Positions 30,806 through 38,644 of a stretch of DNA of 38,644 bases are shown piece after piece (position 1 is the stretch's first letter; each line of letters opens with the position of its first letter). The stretch comes from Lachnospiraceae bacterium. Its GTDB lineage: Bacteria; Bacillota; Clostridia; Lachnospirales; Lachnospiraceae. The notes beneath the pieces are model-generated. The model was not told where the DNA came from. It did no database searches and saw only the letters and a program-made list of their open reading frames with translations. The DNA is taken from assembly GCA_022510545.1 (NCBI GenBank), contig JAFLTG010000020.1, forward strand, positions 1-38,644. Reading direction: 5' to 3'. Position numbers and translations under genes: made by a program.

Positions 30806-31375
30806 ATGATAGCCCAAAATAGTAATACACTTACCAATTCTTGTAGTTTTGTCAACGTGAAGCCCATTATGATGAAATTGCCATATCCACCGATTCAGGT
30901 AAAGGAGAGAAATCGGGTCTATGCTGATTTACTCAGTTTTGATTACTGTGGTGCCGTATCGGAGTTATCTGCAATCACTCAGTATATTAACAATGAAAAT
31001 CGTATGTCCTGTGAAAAATGTTATATGGCACAGACAATTCTGGGAATTGCAATGGCGGAAATGATACATTTACAGAAGTTGGGAGAATTGATTTTTCTGC
31101 TTGGCGGCAGCGTTGATTTCACAACAAAAATGAACAATGGATGTCAACAGATGTGGACGCCGGAATATCTCACGATTCCCGAGAACCCACGGGAAATGCT
31201 GTTAGCCGATATTGAGTCAGAACAAGATGCGATTCATCAATACAAAAGACATATAGGAATGATCTGTGATAATGACGTGAATGCCGTATTGGAAAGAATC
31301 ATCAAGGATGAAGAATATCATATCATAATACTGCAGAATTTGATGGATGAATTAATTAAAAAGTCACCTTTCTAA
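30806..31375 (+). CDS. Ferritin-like diiron protein
   Basis: 189 aa. Four-helix ferritin-like bundle with diiron ligand spacing: Glu53 (helix 1, VSELSAITQY), Glu85 and His88 (AEMIHLQKLGEL), Glu137 or Glu139 (IESEQDAIHQY), Glu169 and His172 (KDEEYHIIILQ). This resembles rubrerythrin / manganese-catalase / CotJC-type proteins of anaerobes. The N-terminal 40 residues (VKPIMMKLPYPPIQVKERN) are an unusual extension. ATG 30806 is set by ggagga (30794-30799); a TTG at 30776 is less likely. Its role in peroxide or iron handling is inferred. Its 3' end overlaps the phosphotransferase gene on the other strand by 20 bases. Confidence 0.8.
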   Translation: MIAQNSNTLTNSCSFVNVKPIMMKLPYPPIQVKERNRVYADLLSFDYCGAVSELSAITQYINNENRMSCEKCYMAQTILGIAMAEMIHLQKLGELIFLLGGSVDFTTKMNNGCQQMWTPEYLTIPENPREMLLADIESEQDAIHQYKRHIGMICDNDVNAVLERIIKDEEYHIIILQNLMDELIKKSPF

Positions 31376-32471
31376 CAATCTCCTGCATTCTGTCCCAGTG
31401 ACATTCCATTTCGTACACCAGCTTGAGCTGTGTCCGGCATCGGTCCAGATTTTGATTTTCTCTGTGGATTTTGAAATATGTATCTCCCTGAAGATAATCT
31501 GTCAAAAACCGTATGCCGGATTCATATGTCATAATTTTGGCACCCATCGGCAGCAGCGCAATTTCCTGCTCCGTCAGCTGCCCGCCACAGCCTGTGATAT
31601 ATCCCTTCGTATATAATTCAAACAATTCCAAACTAAAATCCACTTTATCCAGTTCCGGTTCATCTTCGGCCGCCGTACTTGCACCAAAACGGATAGAATC
31701 TCCAAAATCATTCATAGAAAACCCAGGCATAACTGTATCTAGGTCAACCACACAGATAGCCTTATCCGTCTTATTATCTATCAGAACATTGCTCAGTTTT
31801 GTGTCATTGTGAGTGACCCGTAATGGAATTCTCCCCTCAGCCAGAAGTTTTGGAAAAATATCTGCCAATTCCTTACGCTCCAATACAAAGTTAATCTCAT
31901 CCTTTACCAACGCAGCCCGACCAAGCGGGTCTTCTTCCACAATTCGTTGAAATGTATTCAAGCGGGCTTTGGTATCGTGAAAGCCCTTGATTGTTTCATG
32001 CAAAGTCTCTACCGGATAATCGGCCAGAAGACGCTGGAAATTTCCAAAGGCAACCGCACTCTCGTAAAAATGCTCCGGTTTCTCCACAAGTTCATAGCTG
32101 GTCGCATCAGGCACATACTTATAAGAACGCCAGTAATCTCCATAGGAATCAAGATAGCAGGGTTTACCCTTGGTAGTCAAAATAACATTCAAGGTTTCCC
32201 GCTCCGGATTTCCACCATTTTCGATAATACGTTCCCGAAGATAGGAGGTGACACTCATAACATTCTCCATGAGCTCTTCCGGATATTTAAAGACCTCTTT
32301 GTTTATCCGTTGCAATATAGTTTTAACCTGCCCTAAACCTGCAATATGAAATGTAAGAAGATAAGTGTCATTAATATGTCCGCTTTCTAATGAGCTTTCG
32401 CTCACCAACGTACCTTCATAACAGAAATTTGCAATTACCTCATTCCATTGTTTGGTGGTTACCTGTGACAT
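31356..32471 (-). CDS. APH-family phosphotransferase (N-acetylhexosamine-kinase-like)
   Basis: 371 aa with the aminoglycoside/choline-kinase fold: catalytic loop H-N-D-T-K-L-S-N (His221, Asp223, Asn228) and metal-binding DLDTVMPG (Asp243/Asp245). The motifs GHINDTYLLTF and WRSYKYVPDATSYE recall the NahK-type N-acetylhexosamine 1-kinases and related sugar kinases of gut bacteria, so a sugar or small-molecule substrate is likelier than an antibiotic. It starts three bases after the metF stop (TAATAGATG), so the two are translationally coupled. A link between folate metabolism and the kinase is not obvious. Confidence 0.8.
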   Translation of the reverse strand: MSQVTTKQWNEVIANFCYEGTLVSESSLESGHINDTYLLTFHIAGLGQVKTILQRINKEVFKYPEELMENVMSVTSYLRERIIENGGNPERETLNVILTTKGKPCYLDSYGDYWRSYKYVPDATSYELVEKPEHFYESAVAFGNFQRLLADYPVETLHETIKGFHDTKARLNTFQRIVEEDPLGRAALVKDEINFVLERKELADIFPKLLAEGRIPLRVTHNDTKLSNVLIDNKTDKAICVVDLDTVMPGFSMNDFGDSIRFGASTAAEDEPELDKVDFSLELFELYTKGYITGCGGQLTEQEIALLPMGAKIMTYESGIRFLTDYLQGDTYFKIHRENQNLDRCRTQLKLVYEMECHWDRMQEIVRKVTF

Positions 32472-32474
32472 CTA

Positions 32475-33332
32475 TTATCCAATCGCCCCCATAAGCTCTT
32501 TCATAGTCTTAATCCTGTTCATAGTATAAATATGAACCCCATCCACACCATGAGCTTTCAAATCAAGAATCTGACGAATCGCATAATCAATACCGGCCTT
32601 ACGCATATCATCCGGATCATCCCCATGATTAGCAATAATATCAGAAAGCTCCTTGGGAACGGAAGAGCCGGAGAGGGTAACGCTTGTACCAATCTGTTTT
32701 GTAGAAGTTATCGGCATAATACCTGCGCAAACAGGAACATTAATTCCGGCATCTCTGGCTTTGTCCACAAAACGATAAAAATACTCATTGCTGAAAAACA
32801 TCTGCGATATCAAAAAACTGACACCTGCGTCAGTTTTTTCTTTTAAATGCTTAAGGTCGATTTCAAAGCTGTCTGCCTCATAATGTTTCTCCGGATAGCA
32901 GGCACCCGCAATCTGAAAAGAAGTATTTTCTTTAAGATATTTAACCATATCGGTCGCATAGAAAAATTCCCTGCCGTTAAACTGCTCATCTGTCATGTAC
33001 TGAGGTCTGTCACCGCGCAGAGCCAGCACATTCGAGATGCCTTCTTTTTTCAAAAGCTCACAGTTACTTTCAAGGTCTTCCTTTTTAAAGCCTACGCATG
33101 TCATATGTGCTATGGTATCTATATTGAGTTTATTCTGTATATATGATGCTATTTCTACAGTCCTTTTGGGTTTGGAACCGCCTGCACCATATGTACAGCT
33201 CATAAAGTCAGGCTTAAGTTCTGCTAGCGAATCCAGTGTCGCAAAAACAGACTGAAAGTCCTCCTCTTTTTTGGGTGGAAAAACCTCAAAAGATATAGTA
33301 ATTTTGGATTTGGATAATAAATCATTTATCAT
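32475..33332 (-). CDS. metF: Methylenetetrahydrofolate reductase
   Basis: 285 aa TIM-barrel flavoprotein that makes 5-methyl-THF for methionine synthesis and, in some Clostridia, for the Wood-Ljungdahl methyl branch. Signatures: SFEVFPPKKEEDF near the N-terminus, MSCTYGAGGSKPKRTVEIAS, AHMTCVGFKKEDL, LALRGDRPQYM, FEIDLKHLKEKTDAGVSFLI and VCAGIMPITSTKQI. aaagga sets the ATG at 33332. It is divergent from the MoxR gene. No near-consensus promoter is visible on either strand in the 88-base gap. Confidence 0.95.
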   Translation of the reverse strand: MINDLLSKSKITISFEVFPPKKEEDFQSVFATLDSLAELKPDFMSCTYGAGGSKPKRTVEIASYIQNKLNIDTIAHMTCVGFKKEDLESNCELLKKEGISNVLALRGDRPQYMTDEQFNGREFFYATDMVKYLKENTSFQIAGACYPEKHYEADSFEIDLKHLKEKTDAGVSFLISQMFFSNEYFYRFVDKARDAGINVPVCAGIMPITSTKQIGTSVTLSGSSVPKELSDIIANHGDDPDDMRKAGIDYAIRQILDLKAHGVDGVHIYTMNRIKTMKELMGAIG

Positions 33333-33420
33333 AAGATTTAGTCCTTTCGCTTGCTTTTATAACTAAAATATCGTAACATAAATTTATATATTAATCAAGA
33401 AAAGGGTGAGATTAGAAGTT

Positions 33421-34248
33421 ATGAGCGAACAAAAAACATCATCAGCATTTCAAAGCACTTCAACATATGTAGCATCCAAGGAACTGCTTGCAAGCGTCAA
33501 TGTTGCTATTGCTTTGCAGAAACCATTATTGATAAAAGGAGAGCCGGGTACCGGAAAGACTATGCTTGCACAGGCAGTAGCGCAGTCTCTTGGTAAAAAG
33601 CTTATCGTATGGAACATTAAATCTACGACAAAGGCTCAAGAAGGTTTGTATGTTTACGATACGATACAGAGGCTTTATGACGGTCAGTTTGGTGAAGAGG
33701 GCGTAGATGATATTGCAAGATATATCAAACTTGGGAAATTGGGTGAGGCTTTTGATTCGGACGAACAGGTTATTCTGCTTATAGATGAAATTGATAAGGC
33801 AGATCTGGAGTTCCCCAATGACTTATTGTGGGAGCTTGACCAGATGGAATTTTATATTCATGAGACCAGGCGTACTGTAAAAGCCAAACAGCGTCCAATC
33901 GTAATTATTACATCCAATGCCGAAAAAGAACTTCCTGATGCATTCCTTAGAAGATGCATATTCCATTATATTGATTTCCCCAATGCGGAATTGATGGAGG
34001 AAATTGTGAGAACTCACTATCCTGATGTGGAAGATAAACTTTTAAAAGATGCTATGGATGTATTCTACTGGATTCGTTCTATTAAAGATGTACGTAAGAA
34101 ACCGAGCACGTCAGAGTTGATTGACTGGATCAATGCTTTGCAGATAGGAGGTATTCCGACGGACAAACTTCGTGAGGAACTTCCGTTTATAGGTGTAGTT
34201 GTGAAAAAAGACGAAGATTTAGAGACTATAAGGCATAGAGTCGATTAA
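33421..34248 (+). CDS. MoxR-type AAA+ ATPase
   Basis: 275 aa. Walker A GEPGTGKT (40-47), Walker B LLIDEIDKAD (about 119-128), sensor-1 IITSNAEKELPDAFLRR and the MoxR-type C-terminal lid. MoxR ATPases act with VWA-domain partners as chaperones that activate or assemble other complexes. ATG 33421 follows agggtgag at a somewhat long spacing; GTG 33406 overlaps that site. The VWA gene starts 18 bases downstream, confirming the pair. Substrate unknown. Confidence 0.92.
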   Translation: MSEQKTSSAFQSTSTYVASKELLASVNVAIALQKPLLIKGEPGTGKTMLAQAVAQSLGKKLIVWNIKSTTKAQEGLYVYDTIQRLYDGQFGEEGVDDIARYIKLGKLGEAFDSDEQVILLIDEIDKADLEFPNDLLWELDQMEFYIHETRRTVKAKQRPIVIITSNAEKELPDAFLRRCIFHYIDFPNAELMEEIVRTHYPDVEDKLLKDAMDVFYWIRSIKDVRKKPSTSELIDWINALQIGGIPTDKLREELPFIGVVVKKDEDLETIRHRVD

Positions 34249-34266
34249 AAGAAAGGCACACATCTT

Positions 34267-35466
34267 ATGTTCAGTAAATTCTTTTATACCTTAAAAGCAA
34301 AAGGACTCCACGTCACCATGACAGAGTGGCTGACATTGCAGGATGCACTTAATAAAGGTCTTTGCAACAGCAGTCTTACTGATTTTTACTATACCGCAAG
34401 AATGATACTTGTGAAGTCCGAGACTGAGTTTGATAAATTTGATATGGCCTTTGACGAGGTATTTAAAGGCATACAGTCCGAGAATGAAATAAGCAAAAAT
34501 ATGCTCAGGTGGCTGGATAAATCGGATATGATAGACGAGTATCACGAAGAAATGCGAAGCGTCATGAACGAGGAAGAGGTTCATATTGATAAAGACGAAG
34601 TTGAGCAGAAATTCAAGGATCGTCTAAGAGATCAGGATTCCGAGCATAACGGAGGAAGTTTCTGGATTGGGACCATGGGTAAGACTTCATTTGGTAACAT
34701 GGGCGGCAATATGGGCGGCATCAGAGTCGGCGGAGCTACCGGTTACCAGTCTGCATTTCAGGTGATTGGTGCAAGAAAGTACCGCGACTTTAGAGATGAC
34801 AGGATTCTGGATAACAGGCAGTTTATGATGGCCTTGCGTAAGCTCAGACAGTTTTCAACCAAGCTGGATATTCCTAAGACTGAATTGGATATTGATGCAA
34901 CAATCGATAAGACCTGCAATAATGGCGGCTGTCTTCAGATTGTTATGGAAAGACCCAGAAAAAATGCGGTTAAGCTGTTGTTATTAATGGATTCCGGAGG
35001 AACGATGATTCCGTACAGCAGTTTGTTGAACGAGCTTTTTCAGTCGGTGCATAAATCCAATCATTATAAGGATGTAAAAACTTATTATTTTCATAACTGT
35101 ATTTATTCTAAGCTTTATAAAACACCTGAGTGTGAAAATGGAGACTGGATTGATACGGAATGGATGTTCAGAAATCTGGACAGTGATTATAAGGTAATAA
35201 TCGTAGGCGATGCCGCTATGGCACCGGAAGAGCTTTATTCCGATACAGGTAATTACAGAGGGCCAAACGGAGGTCTCTCCGGTATGGAATGGCTGCAGCT
35301 TATGAAGAAGCACTACAAAAAGATTGTATGGCTGAATCCTAAAATGGCGCCGGGCCATGCGCCTTGGCGCGAAGCCGAGACTGCGATTAAAGGGATGTTT
35401 CCGATGTATAAGCTGACGGTGGATGGTCTGAATCAGGCTATGGTTAAGCTTATGACGAATAAATAA
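34267..35466 (+). CDS. VWA / CoxE-like protein, partner of the MoxR ATPase
   Basis: 399 aa. N-terminal helical part (about 1-130) with FFYTLKAKGLHVTMTEWLTL, a Gly-rich stretch (GGNMGGNMGGIRVGGATGYQ is close to its form), and a VWA domain from about 230 with LLLMDSGGTMIP. The MIDAS reads D-S-G-G-T instead of the classical D-x-S-x-S, a form seen in CoxE-like proteins, so metal binding may be weak or altered. The C-terminal NPKMAPGHAPW is typical of the subfamily. Forms an operon with the MoxR gene, and no clear terminator separates it from the tyrS leader. Confidence 0.88.
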   Translation: MFSKFFYTLKAKGLHVTMTEWLTLQDALNKGLCNSSLTDFYYTARMILVKSETEFDKFDMAFDEVFKGIQSENEISKNMLRWLDKSDMIDEYHEEMRSVMNEEEVHIDKDEVEQKFKDRLRDQDSEHNGGSFWIGTMGKTSFGNMGGNMGGIRVGGATGYQSAFQVIGARKYRDFRDDRILDNRQFMMALRKLRQFSTKLDIPKTELDIDATIDKTCNNGGCLQIVMERPRKNAVKLLLLMDSGGTMIPYSSLLNELFQSVHKSNHYKDVKTYYFHNCIYSKLYKTPECENGDWIDTEWMFRNLDSDYKVIIVGDAAMAPEELYSDTGNYRGPNGGLSGMEWLQLMKKHYKKIVWLNPKMAPGHAPWREAETAIKGMFPMYKLTVDGLNQAMVKLMTNK

Positions 35467-35503
35467 GATATGTATCAAAAAGTAGTATATAAAATATTTT
35501 GTC

Positions 35504-35532
35504 TTGACAATATATATTTTTTAAGTTAGGAT
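35504..35532 (+). promoter_or_regulatory. tyrS leader promoter
   Basis: TTGACA (35504-35509), 17-base spacer, TAGGAT (35527-35532). Transcript start expected near 35539, just ahead of the T-box. Confidence 0.65.
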
Positions 35533-35544
35533 TAATTTCAGTTA

Positions 35545-35945
35545 GAAATTACAATTGAATATTCTTAAATCAAAAGCGTTGAAAAGAACAAGTAGTAAAT
35601 GATGAAACGAACAGAAAGTAGCCGGTTGATGAGAGGCGTTGCGGGAAGTCTTTTATGAATACATCTTGGAGCTTCATGACAGAATCAATAAGATGATAAT
35701 TTTTATACGGTTTTTAGTATAAAATAACAACTTATTCTAGTAGGTCATGACGGAGGAATGCACGTTATAGCAGGAGAGTATCACTGATAATATCCACTTC
35801 ATACGTATATAGTGTATGTGGTGTATATCATATATAATATCAGTCGTACTTAGTGAGGCAGGCAGCGTGAGCTGTTTGTGAAGTAAGGTGGTAACACGGG
35901 TTTATACCTCGTCCTTTCGAAATAGAAACGGACGGGGTTTTTTTG
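35545..35945 (+). ncRNA. T-box riboswitch, tyrosine-specific
   Basis: Leader of about 400 bases before tyrS. Near its 3' end is the T-box sequence aaggtggtaacacggg (35885-35900), whose TGGT can pair with the ACCA-type end of an uncharged tRNA with discriminator A. It is followed by terminator CCTCGTCC/GGACGGGG (35907-35914 with 35930-35937) and a T7 run. A TAC (Tyr) codon at 35660-35662, in ttttatgaatacatc, is the likely specifier in stem I; the upstream agaaagtagccggttgatgag region resembles stem I. When Tyr is scarce, uncharged tRNA-Tyr stabilises the antiterminator and tyrS is read. The class is clear; the exact specifier is inferred. Confidence 0.9.
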
Positions 35946-36032
35946 CGTTATTTTATTTTTGTATATTTTTATATTTCATAAAAATTAACGTTAAAATTTT
36001 AACAAACTAATAATAGCAGAGGAGTGATTACT

Positions 36033-37259
36033 ATGAAAATCTATGAAGAACTACAGGCGAGAGGCTTACTTGCCCAGCTTACGGATGCTGACGAAATCCG
36101 TGATTTGATCAACAATGGAAAGGCAACCTTTTATATCGGCTTTGACCCGACTGCCGACAGCCTTCATGTTGGACACTTTATGGCACTGTGCCTGATGAAG
36201 AGACTGCAGGAAGCCGGAAATAAGCCGATTGCCTTAATCGGCGGCGGTACCGCAATGATAGGTGACCCTTCAGGAAGAACCGACATGCGTAGTATGATGA
36301 CCAAAGAAACCATCGAGCATAACTGTGAGTGTTTCAAGAAACAGATGAGCCGTTTTATCGATTTTTCCGAAGGGAAGGCGCTTATGGTAAATAACGCCGA
36401 CTGGCTGACGGGACTGAATTATATTGAGTTTATCCGCGATATTGGAGTTCATTTCAGTGTTAACCGCATGCTTACTGCAGAATGTTATAAGCAGAGAATG
36501 GAAAAAGGTTTAAGCTTCTTGGAATTTAACTATATGATCATGCAGAGCTATGACTTTATGGAACTCTTCCAAAGATATGGCTGCAATATGCAGTTTGGCG
36601 GTGATGACCAGTGGAGTAATATGCTTGGAGGAACTGAGCTGATCCGCCGCAAATTAGGTAAAGATGCATACGCTATGACGATAACTCTTTTACTTAATTC
36701 AGAAGGCAACAAAATGGGTAAGACCCAAAAAGGAGCTGTCTGGCTTGATCCTAACAAGACTACACCTTTTGAGTTTTACCAGTACTGGAGAAACGTGGCA
36801 GACGCAGATGTTCTTAAATGCTTAAGAATGCTGACTTTCCTGCCTCTTGAGCAGATTGATGAAATGGACAAGTGGGAGGGCAGTCAGTTAAACGAGGCAA
36901 AAGAGATTCTTGCTTATGAGCTGACCAATCTGGTACATGGACAAGAAGAGGCAGACAAGGCAAAAGAAGCTTCAAAAGCACTTTTTGCAGGTGGCGGAAG
37001 TTCCGAAAATATGCCTACAGCAGTTTTATCCGATGATAAGTTCATAGACGGAAGCATTGATATACTTGGAATACTGGTTGCCTCAGGTCTTGCAGCTTCA
37101 CGCTCTGAAGCCCGCCGTGCAGTGGAACAGGGCGGAGTTACCGTTAAGGGCGAGCGTGAGAACGATATCAAGAAGTGCTATACCAAGGATGAAATTGCAG
37201 CAGAAGAATTTATTGTGAAAAAAGGTAAGAAAAGCTTTAAAAAGATTTTAGTCGATTAA
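36033..37259 (+). CDS. tyrS: Tyrosyl-tRNA synthetase
   Basis: 408 aa class I synthetase that charges tRNA-Tyr. Signature HVGH (45-48) in GFDPTADSLHVGHFMALCL, KMGKT (about 227-231, the KMSKS loop), and the S4 RNA-binding domain at the C-terminus (LVASGLAASRSEARRAVEQG). cagaggag places the start at ATG 36033, not the GTG at 36024. It lies 88 bases after the T-box terminator, which controls it. The aldolase gene 22 bases downstream may share this control. Confidence 0.98.
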   Translation: MKIYEELQARGLLAQLTDADEIRDLINNGKATFYIGFDPTADSLHVGHFMALCLMKRLQEAGNKPIALIGGGTAMIGDPSGRTDMRSMMTKETIEHNCECFKKQMSRFIDFSEGKALMVNNADWLTGLNYIEFIRDIGVHFSVNRMLTAECYKQRMEKGLSFLEFNYMIMQSYDFMELFQRYGCNMQFGGDDQWSNMLGGTELIRRKLGKDAYAMTITLLLNSEGNKMGKTQKGAVWLDPNKTTPFEFYQYWRNVADADVLKCLRMLTFLPLEQIDEMDKWEGSQLNEAKEILAYELTNLVHGQEEADKAKEASKALFAGGGSSENMPTAVLSDDKFIDGSIDILGILVASGLAASRSEARRAVEQGGVTVKGERENDIKKCYTKDEIAAEEFIVKKGKKSFKKILVD

Positions 37260-37281
37260 TAAGAAAGAGAGGAAAAGTAAA

Positions 37282-38259
37282 ATGGCCAAAACAGAAAGAA
37301 CTTTAATGTCCTACACTCCGGAAATTAAGGTGGTGGATTGTACGATCAGAGATGGTGGTCTGGTAAATGATTTCTTTTTTACAGATGAATTTGTAAAGGA
37401 TTTGTATCAGGCAAATATCAAGGCCGGCGTGGATTATATGGAATTCGGCTACAAAGCATCTAAGGAAATGTTTGATGTAAAGAAATTCGGCAAGTGGAAA
37501 TTCTGTGATGATAAAGACATACGTGATATAGTCGGTGATAATAAGACAGATATGAAAATATCGGTTATGGCAGACGTAGGCCGTACTGACTATAAAAAGG
37601 ACATACTTAACAAAAAGGATAGTCCGGTTGACCTTGTTAGAGTCGCAACCTACATCAATACAATTCCTGCCGCAGTTGCCATGATTGAGGATGCGACCAA
37701 GAAAGGTTATGAAACAACAGTAAATATTATGGCAATTTCCAAGTCAAATGAAGTGGATATAGACGCGGCACTGGAACTTTTATGCCAGAGCAGCGTGGGC
37801 TGTATTTATCTGGTGGACAGCTATGGTTCACTCTATCCCGAACAGATCAGCAGACTTTCGGATAAGTATCTGGAAATAGCTGATAAGTATGGTAAAAAAG
37901 TGGGTATCCATGCACATAATAATCAACAGCTTGCTTTTGCCAATACACTTGAAGCATTAAGAAGAGGCGTAAGCTACCTTGATGCCACGGTAAGCAGCCT
38001 TGGCCGCGGCTGTGGTAATTGTCCTAGTGAATTGCTTTTGGGATTCTTAAAGAACCCGAAATACACGATAAATCCGCTTTTGAAATTCATTGAAAATCAT
38101 ATTGTACCTTTAAAGGAATCAGGTGTGAAGTGGGGATACGATGTAGAATATCTTTTAACCGGTATCTTGAACCAGCATCCGAAGACGGCGATACAATTTT
38201 CTAAAGAGGAGAGGAAAGATTATAATAACTTCTATTTAGAGCTATTAGATAACTTCTAA
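37282..38259 (+). CDS. HMGL-like DRE-TIM aldolase
   Basis: 325 aa. DRE-TIM metallolyase fold: VVDCTIRDGG (about 17-26) carries the catalytic D-x-x-x-R-D, and GIHAHNNQQLAFAN carries the two metal-binding His (about 210 and 212). Close to 4-hydroxy-2-oxovalerate aldolase / HMG-CoA lyase families, in the 'aldolase catalytic domain' group found beside sugar and secondary-metabolite genes. Substrate unknown. ggaaaag precedes ATG 37282. It follows tyrS closely and may be expressed from the same T-box-controlled transcript, which is odd for an aldolase. Confidence 0.88.
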   Translation: MAKTERTLMSYTPEIKVVDCTIRDGGLVNDFFFTDEFVKDLYQANIKAGVDYMEFGYKASKEMFDVKKFGKWKFCDDKDIRDIVGDNKTDMKISVMADVGRTDYKKDILNKKDSPVDLVRVATYINTIPAAVAMIEDATKKGYETTVNIMAISKSNEVDIDAALELLCQSSVGCIYLVDSYGSLYPEQISRLSDKYLEIADKYGKKVGIHAHNNQQLAFANTLEALRRGVSYLDATVSSLGRGCGNCPSELLLGFLKNPKYTINPLLKFIENHIVPLKESGVKWGYDVEYLLTGILNQHPKTAIQFSKEERKDYNNFYLELLDNF

Positions 38260-38289
38260 TTTTCATTTCTGATTTGATTTAAATGGTGG

Positions 38290-38369
38290 AGGCCTGCATA
38301 AATACTAAGTTTTCTTTGCGTCTCTGGCTCCGACAATGAGCAAAGAAAACTTAGTATTTATGCAGGCCT
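38290..38369. repeat. Perfect 30-bp inverted repeat
   Basis: 38290-38319 and 38340-38369 are exact reverse complements over 30 bases, with a 20-base centre (gtctctggctccgacaatga). The arm begins AGGCCTGCATAAATACTAAG. No T-tract follows, so it is not a classical terminator. It lies 30 bases after the aldolase stop and could be a MITE-like element or a long RNA hairpin that processes or protects the mRNA end. Confidence 0.75.
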
Positions 38370-38380
38370 TACTTATACAC

Positions 38381-38407
38381 AAAAAACCGACTGCTAGTCG
38401 GTTTTTT
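38381..38407. terminator. Bidirectional terminator-like palindrome
   Basis: 12-bp perfect stem (38381-38392 with 38396-38407), loop GCT, with A6 on one side and T6 on the other. Its core ACCGACT...AGTCGGT recurs as the operator-like site at 38451-38463. Confidence 0.75.
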
Positions 38408-38408
38408 G

Positions 38409-38437
38409 TTGACAACTTCTTTTCTGTGTGATATAGT
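38409..38437 (+). promoter_or_regulatory. Promoter of the TetR-family gene
   Basis: TTGACA (38409-38414), 17-base spacer, TATAGT (38432-38437). Near consensus. Confidence 0.75.
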
Positions 38438-38450
38438 CAAAATACAAAAC

Positions 38451-38463
38451 CGACTAATAGTCG
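38451..38463. promoter_or_regulatory. Likely TetR operator at the transcript start
   Basis: CGACT-aat-AGTCG is a palindrome right downstream of the -10 (expected start near 38444). It shares the half-site CGACT/AGTCG with the terminator palindrome 55 bases upstream. Autoregulation by the TetR product is the natural reading; it is inference. Confidence 0.55.
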
Positions 38464-38480
38464 AAAATGAAAGGTATATG

Positions 38481-38644
38481 ATGCAAGTGAAAGGTGAAAA
38501 AGGTGAAAGACGAAAACAAGAACTTCTGAGAATAGCATATCAGATGTTTATCCAAAAAGGATATGAAGAAACAAGCATAGATGAGATTATTGCAGAAGCT
38601 CATATTGCCAAAGGGACTTACTATTATTACTTTCCAAGCAAGGA
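38481..38644 (+). CDS. TetR-family transcriptional regulator, cut by the window end
   Basis: 54 residues are visible. MQVKGEKGERRKQELLRIAY starts the protein, followed by the TetR N-terminal helix-turn-helix: MFIQKGYEETSIDEIIAEAH and IAKGTYYYYFPSK. The frame is open to the right edge. aaagg (38470-38474) precedes ATG 38481. TetR members usually repress their own gene and a nearby efflux or enzyme gene. The ligand-binding domain lies outside the window, so the ligand is unknown. Confidence 0.88.
   Translation, partial: MQVKGEKGERRKQELLRIAYQMFIQKGYEETSIDEIIAEAHIAKGTYYYYFPSK

Noticed and set aside
31398-33255. Several plus-strand frames opposite the kinase and metF genes
   Set aside because: Both minus-strand genes have strong family motifs throughout; the plus frames have none and lack ribosome binding sites.

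Overview
The window looks like a low-GC Clostridia chromosome, most likely Lachnospiraceae (Roseburia/Butyrivibrio-like). This rests on the housekeeping gene order ylxM-ffh-rpsP-khpA-rimM-trmD-rplS-lepB-ylqF-lepB-rnhB-ylqG-ylqH-yraN, a tyrS T-box leader, the DUF512-der-plsY-gpsA cluster, and a group of small paralogous proteins of a type I know only from Lachnospiraceae. No rRNA, tRNA, CRISPR array or intact transposase gene was seen.

Layout. (1) 1-2.7 kb is accessory. It holds the tail of a gene cut by the window edge, then a decayed integrative element (308-2686) bounded by a 19-bp direct repeat, carrying one two-helix membrane protein and a dead integrase fragment. (2) 2.7-13.2 kb is the SRP / ribosomal protein / rRNA- and tRNA-modification / signal peptidase / RNase HII block, broken into transcripts by clear terminators at about 5.2 and 6.95 kb, and ending in FliK-like and FlhB-tail-like genes, yraN and pgeF. 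(3) 13.3-16.7 kb encodes an OmpR-type response regulator and a very large multi-pass histidine kinase. (4) prs runs back on the minus strand and faces a DUF512-der-plsY-gpsA operon across a compact divergent promoter. (5) After gpsA comes a small membrane protein whose stop codon lies inside a cluster of perfect short hairpins.

(6) 23.4-29.2 kb is the most unusual part: seven consecutive same-strand genes with no recognisable function. Six belong to a few related families that share a short N-terminal segment (M-x-I-x-G...Y..GY, or M-x-I-x-x-x-x-Y-I-N-P) and then differ. None has a Sec signal or membrane segment. The set ends with a repeat-associated hairpin and a terminator. It is my best candidate for an undescribed system.

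(7) 29.3-35.5 kb: a MATE transporter diverges from a ferritin-like diiron protein across overlapping -35 elements. A metF-phosphotransferase pair runs on the minus strand and a MoxR-VWA pair on the plus strand. (8) 35.5-38.3 kb: a T-box-controlled tyrS is followed by an HMGL-type aldolase. (9) The window ends with a 30-bp perfect inverted repeat, a terminator and the start of a TetR regulator whose likely operator repeats the terminator half-sites.
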